A DNA stretch of 64,000 bases, taken from contig WGMB01000003.1 in the NCBI GenBank assembly GCA_016125275.1, positions 744,001-808,000 on the forward strand, given 5' to 3'. The position numbers and the translations under genes are program-made. Source of the DNA: Acidobacteriota bacterium. GTDB lineage: Bacteria; Acidobacteriota; Terriglobia; Bryobacterales; UBA6623. The notes under the pieces are model-generated. The model was not told the DNA's origin. It did not search any database and saw only the letters and a program-made list of their open reading frames with translations. Of the stretch, positions 58,898 to 64,000 are shown piece after piece; position 1 is the stretch's first letter, and every line of letters starts with the position of its first letter.

Positions 58898-60088
58898 CTA
58901 GATCTTGCCCCACAGGCGGCCGCGGTTGAGCAGCCCCTGCGGATCGAGCTCGGCCTTGAGGCGCCGCATGGCCTCCAGAGCGGGACCGCCGGCCACCCAG
59001 CGCTCCAGCGAAGCCTCCGGAGGGGCGCTCTCCACCAGCGTCTTGTGGCCGGCCTTGCGCAACCGCTCCAGCGTCCGGGCGCCGCTCTCCCAGGAATCCA
59101 GCGAGCACCAGATCACTGTGTTCGCCGCGCGCGACAGCACCCAGGCGTCCGGCGCCAAGCCCGCCAGCAACGCCAGCGCCTCGCCCAACTGCGTAGCCGT
59201 GGTGGAGATCCGCAGCAGCAGTCCCTTCGGGTGCGCCTCCAGGCTCGCCGGGTGGAAGTCCCGGATCGCCCGCCACAGCCGCTGCGCCGCCGTCTCCTCG
59301 AGCGCCAGAAACTCCACGCCGGTCTCCCGCGCCAACGTCTCGAACGTCGCCCGCGACCGCTTGACCACGGCCTCGGAGCCGGTCGCCTCGGCCAGCAGCA
59401 CGAAGTCCGCGCCGAAGTCGATCTCCAGCCCGCGCCCGCAGGCGGCATTGAGCAGGTCCAGCGCCGTCGGCTGCGCCACGCCTTGCAGCATCCGGCCGCG
59501 CAGCTTCGCCAGCTTGTCGGTCGAATCGCTCAGGAACGCGCACGTGCCGGAGGTCTCGGGCCGCGGGGAGACCTTGAAGTTCGCCGTGGCGATCGCGCCC
59601 AACGTCCCCATCGAGCCGATCATGAGCTTGCCCATGTCGAGCCCGGTGACGTTCTTCACCACCATGCCCCCGGATTCGACGACCTTGCCGTCGACGGCGG
59701 CGAAGCGCATGCCGATCACCACGTCGCGGGCCGTACCGTAGCGCCGCCGCCGCGGGCCGCTCAGGTCCGCCGCCAACACGCCGCCCACGGTCGCTCCGGG
59801 AAAGGGCGGATCGAGCGGCAGAATCTGTCCGTTGTCGGCGAGCAGTTGCGTCAGCGAAGCCCAAGGCATACCGGCGCCGACGCTGATCGTCAGGTCCGCC
59901 GGCTCATAGGCCAGCGTCTGGTCCAGCGCGCTGGTCGAGATCGTCCGCGCGGCGGCCGTGGCCGAGCCCCCCAGCCTGCGCTTGGTGAACGCCCCGCCGA
60001 TCTCCATCGCTTGTCCGGCCGCGGCGCCCGCCGCCAACTCCGCCGCCAACTCTTCGACCGTCGTAGGCCGCCGTATCTGTTCGGACAT
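58898..60088 (-). CDS. glcE: Glycolate oxidase subunit GlcE-like FAD-binding protein
   Basis: A 396-residue FAD-binding subunit. FAD_binding_4 features are LTISVGAGMPWASLTQLL, GATVGGVLAADLSGPRRRR and YGTARDVVIGMRF, with the later GMVVKNVTGLDMGKLMIGS. The C-terminal ends RLKAELDPQGLLNRGRLW. The length matches GlcE, which works with GlcD and the iron-sulfur GlcF to oxidise glycolate to glyoxylate. Neither partner is in this window, so they must lie elsewhere or be absent. The ATG at 60088 lies just after GGGGGAG; an ATG three codons upstream (60097) is also possible. Last gene of the galU operon, 18-27 bp after the Nudix gene. Confidence 0.85.
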   Translation of the reverse strand: MSEQIRRPTTVEELAAELAAGAAAGQAMEIGGAFTKRRLGGSATAAARTISTSALDQTLAYEPADLTISVGAGMPWASLTQLLADNGQILPLDPPFPGATVGGVLAADLSGPRRRRYGTARDVVIGMRFAAVDGKVVESGGMVVKNVTGLDMGKLMIGSMGTLGAIATANFKVSPRPETSGTCAFLSDSTDKLAKLRGRMLQGVAQPTALDLLNAACGRGLEIDFGADFVLLAEATGSEAVVKRSRATFETLARETGVEFLALEETAAQRLWRAIRDFHPASLEAHPKGLLLRISTTATQLGEALALLAGLAPDAWVLSRAANTVIWCSLDSWESGARTLERLRKAGHKTLVESAPPEASLERWVAGGPALEAMRRLKAELDPQGLLNRGRLWGKI

Positions 60089-60115
60089 CTCCCCCATCGT
60101 ACGCGCCCCAGAGCC

Positions 60116-60655
60116 TCAAGCGGCGGGGGCCAGCGCCCGTTCCAGGAAATAGAGTCCGGTGTAGACCTTGGGATCCACCAACCGCCCGGCCGCGCGCTGC
60201 GCCGCCAGCCAATCCGCGAGCTGCGCCAGCGGAACCAGCCGCACCACGATCCGCTCGTGGCCCACGCCGCCGCCCTCGCCCACCTTCTCCAGTCCTCGCG
60301 CCACCAGAAAGTGGTCGATCTCCTCGGAGAGCCCCACGCAGGGCGGACCAGCGGTCACGATCTCCAGGTCGGCGGCGCGATATCCCGTCTCTTCCTCGAG
60401 CTCCCGCGCGGCCGCCTCGGTCAACGACTCGTCCTCGGCTCCGGCCTCGTCACCGACCAGCCCGGCCGGCCACTCGATCACCCAGCTCCGCACGGACTCT
60501 CGGTACTGCTCCACCAGCACCGCCTCGCCCGCCACGGTCGCCGCCGCCACGATCACCACGGCCGAGGCGTTCGGACGCTGGACGAACTCCCAGGTCTTGC
60601 GGCTCACCAGCCGCAGAAAGCGGCCTTCGCCCAATACTTCCACGTCGTCGCTCAA
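60116..60655 (-). CDS. Nudix hydrolase, ADP-ribose pyrophosphatase-like
   Basis: A 179-residue enzyme with a canonical Nudix box (AGAEDESLTEAAARELEEETG: Gly, Glu, then REL-EE-TG). The preceding EWPAGLVGDE and the strand VLVEQYRESVRSWVIE are typical of ADP-sugar pyrophosphatases. It likely splits ADP-ribose or a related nucleoside diphosphate sugar. Its start overlaps the nicotinamidase stop by 4 bp, consistent with a joint NAD-turnover role. Key residues look complete, and the length is normal. Confidence 0.88.
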   Translation of the reverse strand: MSDDVEVLGEGRFLRLVSRKTWEFVQRPNASAVVIVAAATVAGEAVLVEQYRESVRSWVIEWPAGLVGDEAGAEDESLTEAAARELEEETGYRAADLEIVTAGPPCVGLSEEIDHFLVARGLEKVGEGGGVGHERIVVRLVPLAQLADWLAAQRAAGRLVDPKVYTGLYFLERALAPAA

Positions 60656-61266
60656 CCCAGAATCTCCTTGCTGCGGATGACCCGCCCGGCGATGCGCATC
60701 TTCTCCCAGGCCGCCTCCACGTCGCCGGGCGTCAGGTCGATCCCGCGGCAGCCGTCGGCCACCACCACGGTCTTGAAGCCCAGCTCGGCCGCGTCCAGCA
60801 CGCTGTAGAGAACGCAGTAGTCGGTCGCCAAGCCCATCACGTAGAGCTCGTCAACCTCTTGCTCCCGCAGGGCCTCGCCCAAGCCCGTCGACCGCCGGCG
60901 GGCGTTGTCATAGAAGGCGCTGTAGCTGTCCACCAGCCGGTCCTGGCCTTTGCGGAAGATCCGGTCGATCTCGCCGATCCGCAGGTCGTCGTGCAGCTCC
61001 GCGCCGCGCGTCCCTTGCACACAGTGGTCCGGCCAGAGTGTCTGCGGCAGCCCGTCCAGCTCGATGCGGTCGCCTGGCTTGGCCCCGGGATGCCGGCTGG
61101 CGAAGCTGCCGTGGTCGGCCGGATGCCAGTCCTGCGAGGCCGTCACCAGGTCGAACTTGTCCATCAGCCGGTTGGCCAGAGGCACGACTGCATCGCCTTC
61201 CGGAACCGCCAAGGCTCCGCCGGGCATGAAGTCATACTGTAGGTCGACCAACAGCAGCGCCCGCAT
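60652..61266 (-). CDS. pncA: Nicotinamidase/pyrazinamidase
   Basis: A 204-residue cysteine hydrolase converting nicotinamide to nicotinate in NAD salvage. The catalytic triad is Asp8 (LLLVDLQYDFMPGG), Lys106 (IFRKGQD) and Cys151 (GLATDYCVLYS). Metal-ligand candidates are Asp46, His48 and His81 (SQDWHPADH; WPDHCVQGT). The family length is matched. It lies 6 bp after the galU stop and overlaps the Nudix gene by 4 bp, so it is co-transcribed. Confidence 0.93.
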   Translation of the reverse strand: MRALLLVDLQYDFMPGGALAVPEGDAVVPLANRLMDKFDLVTASQDWHPADHGSFASRHPGAKPGDRIELDGLPQTLWPDHCVQGTRGAELHDDLRIGEIDRIFRKGQDRLVDSYSAFYDNARRRSTGLGEALREQEVDELYVMGLATDYCVLYSVLDAAELGFKTVVVADGCRGIDLTPGDVEAAWEKMRIAGRVIRSKEILG

Positions 61267-61272
61267 CGCGTT

Positions 61273-62151
61273 CTACTCCGCCAGCATCTTCTTGAGGCGT
61301 TCGCGGAACTCCGCCCCGTACTGCGGGTCCGCCAGCGCAAACTCCGCGAAGGTCTCGTAGTAGCTCGCGAAGTTGCCGATGTCGTAGCGTTTTTCTCTCT
61401 TGCTCAGCTTCACGCCCACCACCCGGCGTCCGGTCGCGCAGAGCATACGGATCGCGTCGGTGAGCTGGATCTCGCCCTTCTTGTCCGGCTGCACCCTCCG
61501 CAACATGTCGAAAATCAGCGGCGCGAACACGTAGCGGCCGGCGATCGCCAAGTTGCTCGGCGCGTCCTTGGGGTTCGGTTTCTCCACCAGATCGCTGATG
61601 GCGAACACGTCGCCGTCGCCGTCCGGCTGCACCACGCCGTAGTGGCGGGTCTGCTCGATCTCCACTTCCTCCACGGCGATCACCGCCGCCGCCTGCCGCT
61701 CGGAATACGCCTGCGACATGCGGCGGACGATGTCGGACTCGCCGTTCATGCCGATGATCGAATCCCCCAGCGCCACCAGAAACGGGTCGTGCCCCACGAA
61801 CGGCTCGCCATACAGAATCGCGTCGCCCAGCCCGTTCTGCTGGGCTTGGCGGGTGTACATGAAGCTCAGGCCGATGCCTTCGAAGGCCAGCTCGTCGAGC
61901 AGGTCCTGCTTCTTGGCCCGCTCGAGCGACGCCCGCAACTCCGGGTCCCGGTCGAAATGGTTCTCGATCGAGTGCTTGCCGCGGCCGGTGACGAACAGCA
62001 GCCGGTCGATGTCATTGCGGGCCAGCTCCTCCACCACGTACTGCACGATCGGCTTCTTTGCGACCGGCAACATCTCCTTCGGCTGCGACTTGGTCGCGGG
62101 CAGCAGACGCGTTCCCAAACCGGCGACCGGAACAACGGCGTTGCGAATCAA
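61273..62151 (-). CDS. galU: UTP-glucose-1-phosphate uridylyltransferase
   Basis: A 292-residue nucleotidyltransferase that makes UDP-glucose for glycan synthesis. It has the signature GLGTRLLPATKSQPKEMLP and the conserved QYVVEELARNDIDRLLFVTGR, NGLGDAILYGEPFVGHDPF and LVEKPNPKDAPSNLAIAGRY. The GDxI metal site appears as LVALGDSII. The length is normal. The start is a TTG (IRNAVVPVAG follows); GGAGG is 11 nt upstream. It heads the operon galU-pncA-nudix-glcE, close to the exopolysaccharide export genes, for which it would supply UDP-sugar. Confidence 0.95.
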   Translation of the reverse strand: MIRNAVVPVAGLGTRLLPATKSQPKEMLPVAKKPIVQYVVEELARNDIDRLLFVTGRGKHSIENHFDRDPELRASLERAKKQDLLDELAFEGIGLSFMYTRQAQQNGLGDAILYGEPFVGHDPFLVALGDSIIGMNGESDIVRRMSQAYSERQAAAVIAVEEVEIEQTRHYGVVQPDGDGDVFAISDLVEKPNPKDAPSNLAIAGRYVFAPLIFDMLRRVQPDKKGEIQLTDAIRMLCATGRRVVGVKLSKREKRYDIGNFASYYETFAEFALADPQYGAEFRERLKKMLAE

Positions 62152-62210
62152 TGGCGCTCGAACCTCCGTACGGGATTGAACAAGTACCCAGGGTACCAGC
62201 CCGACGTTGC

Positions 62211-62216
62211 GACAAT
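62211..62216 (+). promoter_or_regulatory. Candidate -10 box of the HAD phosphatase gene (leaderless)
   Basis: GACAAT (one change from TACAAT), a 7-nt spacer CAGTGCA, then the GTG start. No Shine-Dalgarno. Confidence 0.35.
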
Positions 62217-62223
62217 CAGTGCA

Positions 62224-62997
62224 GTGAAAGCCCGAGCCGTGTTGTTCGATTTCGACTACACCGTCGCCGACTCCTCCGAGGGCATCGTCGACTGCTTCAA
62301 CTATGCTCTCGGCCACATCGGCCTGCTGCCAGCGCCGGCCGAGCTGATCCGGCGCACCATCGGCCTGCCGCTCGAGGATTCCCTGGTGGCCGTAGCCGGC
62401 GAGCCCTGGCGGCGCCACGCCCCGGCGTTCCGCAGCCACTGGCGGCGCCGCTCCGACCAAGTCATGGTCGCCGGCACCCGCCTGCTCGACCAAGCCGCCG
62501 CCTCCATCGAGGCGCTCCACGACGCCGGCGTGCTCCTCGGCATCGTCTCCACCAAGTACCGCTGCCGCATCGAGGACGTGCTGCTGCGCGAGAATCTCCA
62601 TCACCGCTTCGACGTGCTGCTGGGCGGCGACGACGTACGCGTCCCCAAGCCCGACCCGGAAGGGCTGCGTCTGGCGCTCGATCGCCTGCGCCTGGCGCCT
62701 TCCGAGGCGATCTATGTGGGCGACAGCGTGGTGGACGGCGAGGCCGCCCACGCCGCCGGCGTGCCCTTCATCGGCGTGCTCACCGGCGTCACCACCGCCG
62801 CCGAGCTCGCCCGCTGGAAGCCTCGGCGCATCCTGCCCTCGCTCGCCGCCCTGCCGACGCTGCTGGCCGCCGCCGCCGCCCGCCCCGAATCGAGAGCGAA
62901 TGGGGCGGATGTACTCGACCGTCCCAACCCTCCAATTCAGCAGGGTTACAGCGGGAACCGTCGGGAAAGGGGCCGCGTCTTGCGCATTGACGAGTGA
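62224..62997 (+). CDS. HAD-superfamily phosphatase, phosphoglycolate phosphatase-like
   Basis: A 257-residue hydrolase. HAD motif I is VLFDFDYTVADSS (Asp9 nucleophile, Asp11 acid/base). Motif II lies in LLGIVSTKYRCR, motif III is the lysine in VPKPDPEGL, and motif IV is IYVGDSVVDGEAA. The small helical cap between motifs I and II fits the beta-phosphoglucomutase/phosphoglycolate phosphatase group; the substrate is uncertain. An extra C-terminal tail of about 40 residues (RPESRANGADVLDRP onward) is not part of the fold. The start is GTG with no Shine-Dalgarno. It is divergent from galU by 72 bp; the next gene starts within 2 bp of its stop. Confidence 0.85.
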   Translation: MKARAVLFDFDYTVADSSEGIVDCFNYALGHIGLLPAPAELIRRTIGLPLEDSLVAVAGEPWRRHAPAFRSHWRRRSDQVMVAGTRLLDQAAASIEALHDAGVLLGIVSTKYRCRIEDVLLRENLHHRFDVLLGGDDVRVPKPDPEGLRLALDRLRLAPSEAIYVGDSVVDGEAAHAAGVPFIGVLTGVTTAAELARWKPRRILPSLAALPTLLAAAAARPESRANGADVLDRPNPPIQQGYSGNRRERGRVLRIDE

Positions 62998-62998
62998 A

Positions 62999-64000
62999 GT
63001 GAGATCGTCAACCACGCCTACCCCTGCCCGACACTGTTCCCTTCAAACTGACGTCGCCGTGATCGGCGGCGGGGCTTCCGGTTGCGCCGCCGCCGTTCGG
63101 CTGCGGCAGAGGGGGTTGCGCGTGGTCGTACTCGACCGCGAGCGCGGCTCGCCGTCTCGTTTCTGCGGCGAATTCCTCTCCGGCGAAGCCCGCGGCTCGC
63201 TCGACGCGCTGCGGGTGCGCCAGGCAATCGAAGCCGTTCAGCCCATCGCCGTCCGCCGCCTGGCGATGCACTCGCCCCGGGGACGCACCTTTCAGATGCC
63301 TCTGGACGGCGGCGGCTACGGCCTGTCCCGCCGGGAGCTCGACGCCGCCCTGCGCCGCGCCGTGGAAGCCGGCGGCGCCGACTACCGCGAAGGCGCGGGC
63401 GTCACGGCCGTCGAGGGTTCCCCCGCCGAAGGCTTCCACATCTCGGTCGGCTCTGAGCGCATCCGCGCCCGCGCCGTCGTGGGCGCTTGGGGCAAACGCA
63501 GCGCCCTCGACCGCACGCTCGACCGGCCCTTTCTGCGCCGCGCGAGCCCCTATGTGGGCGTCAAGATGCAGTACCGCCGGCCTGCCGTCGACGATGTCGT
63601 GCGGCTCTTCCTGTTTCCGGGGGGCTATTGCGGCTTCATCAACCTCGACGGAGACCGCGGCGCGGTGGCCGTGCTGGCGCACGCCGAGGTCCTGCGCGCC
63701 GCCGGCGGCAAGCCCGAGAGCCTGATCGCCTGGATTCGCAGCGTCAACCCGGCCCTCGACCGCCGCATCGGCGACGCCGAGCCCATCCCGGACAGCGTCC
63801 GAGCCATCGCGCAAACCCCTCTCACCCCCAAGGAGTCCGTCTCCGGAGGCGTCTTCCTTACCGGCGACGGCGCGGGCATGATCGCCCCCTTCCTGGGCCT
63901 GGGCGTGACCAACGCGTTGGCCTCCGGCATCGACGCCGCTGACGCCATCGCCTCCTGGCTCGACGGCGAACGGGAGTTTCAGAGCGCCGCCCGCCACTAC
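62999..64000 (+). CDS. FAD-dependent oxidoreductase, geranylgeranyl-reductase-like (cut by right edge)
   Basis: The frame runs open for 334 codons to the window edge. The N-terminal FAD-binding motif is DVAVIGGGASGCAAAVRLRQ, with GLRVVVLDRERGS as its next strand. A middle segment GDGAGMIAPFLGLGVTNAL matches the FAD-contacting GD motif of geranylgeranyl reductase-type flavoproteins and halogenases; no halogenase WxWxIP motif is seen. SRFCGEFLSGEARG near residue 60 is typical of the geranylgeranyl reductase-like group. The start is the GTG one base after the HAD stop, so the two genes are probably coupled; there is no closer ATG. The C terminus lies outside the window. Confidence 0.8.
   Translation, partial: MRSSTTPTPARHCSLQTDVAVIGGGASGCAAAVRLRQRGLRVVVLDRERGSPSRFCGEFLSGEARGSLDALRVRQAIEAVQPIAVRRLAMHSPRGRTFQMPLDGGGYGLSRRELDAALRRAVEAGGADYREGAGVTAVEGSPAEGFHISVGSERIRARAVVGAWGKRSALDRTLDRPFLRRASPYVGVKMQYRRPAVDDVVRLFLFPGGYCGFINLDGDRGAVAVLAHAEVLRAAGGKPESLIAWIRSVNPALDRRIGDAEPIPDSVRAIAQTPLTPKESVSGGVFLTGDGAGMIAPFLGLGVTNALASGIDAADAIASWLDGEREFQSAARHY

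Noticed and set aside
1-64000. tRNA or rRNA genes in intergenic gaps
   Set aside because: The gaps are short (mostly under 150 bp), and none showed a cloverleaf with a TTC-containing arm or rRNA-like sequence by eye.

Overview
The window is 64 kb of high-GC, gene-dense bacterial chromosome. The best lineage hint is a 1084-residue receptor with an N-terminal carboxypeptidase-regulatory-like domain, a TonB plug and an outer-membrane barrel. This Oar-like type is strongly expanded in Acidobacteria. Together with the high GC, frequent GTG/TTG starts and lack of phage or plasmid genes, it suggests an acidobacterium (Bryobacter/Solibacter-like), but this is inference. No rRNA, tRNA, CRISPR array or insertion sequence was found.

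Layout. 0-13.4 kb holds mostly single metabolic and surface genes: an ArsR regulator, carbonic anhydrase and SulP transporter operon (cut by the left edge), the Oar-like receptor, a sulfatase-fold protein, a GMC oxidoreductase, a CHRD-domain secreted protein, a secreted propeller-like protein and a 1152-residue protein that is probably a PPi-type phosphoenolpyruvate carboxykinase.

13.5-42.0 kb is the remarkable part: a divergent 28.5-kb gene set. The leftward arm encodes two membrane-anchored zinc-ribbon pseudokinases with Ig-like extracytoplasmic domains and a secreted repeat protein. The rightward arm is a tightly packed ten-gene operon. It encodes four signal-peptide/VWA/transmembrane proteins, an 1108-residue tubulin/FtsZ-superfamily protein, a second protein that looks like a degenerate tubulin paralogue with two membrane helices, a membrane-anchored protein whose body looks like a dead MrfA/Hrq1-type helicase, a coiled-coil protein, a P-loop GTPase and a GTPase-partner-like protein. 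A tubulin-like protein with VWA proteins and a distinct GTPase matches the predicted membrane-remodelling system described from genome context by Makarova and Koonin (2010). The pseudokinase, pseudo-tubulin and pseudohelicase parts look like additions or unreported components. The likely picture is a machine spanning the inner membrane, with NTP-driven parts inside and VWA/Ig adhesion-type domains outside.

42-64 kb returns to household and envelope genes: a TPR lipoprotein-like protein, a left-handed beta-helix protein, alaS with recX upstream, a voltage-gated-type K+ channel, a methyltransferase, a sulfotransferase and a gamma-glutamyltransferase. A small patch of toxin-antitoxin and immunity debris follows (a frameshifted HicB relic and an orphan Imm27-like gene), then an amidohydrolase. 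Next is an exopolysaccharide export module (Wza-like, Wzc-like tyrosine kinase, truncated CapD-like protein), then galU, nicotinamidase, Nudix and glcE in one operon, a HAD phosphatase and a right-truncated FAD oxidoreductase. Several single genes have a TANNNT box 6-7 nt before the start codon and no Shine-Dalgarno, suggesting leaderless transcripts.
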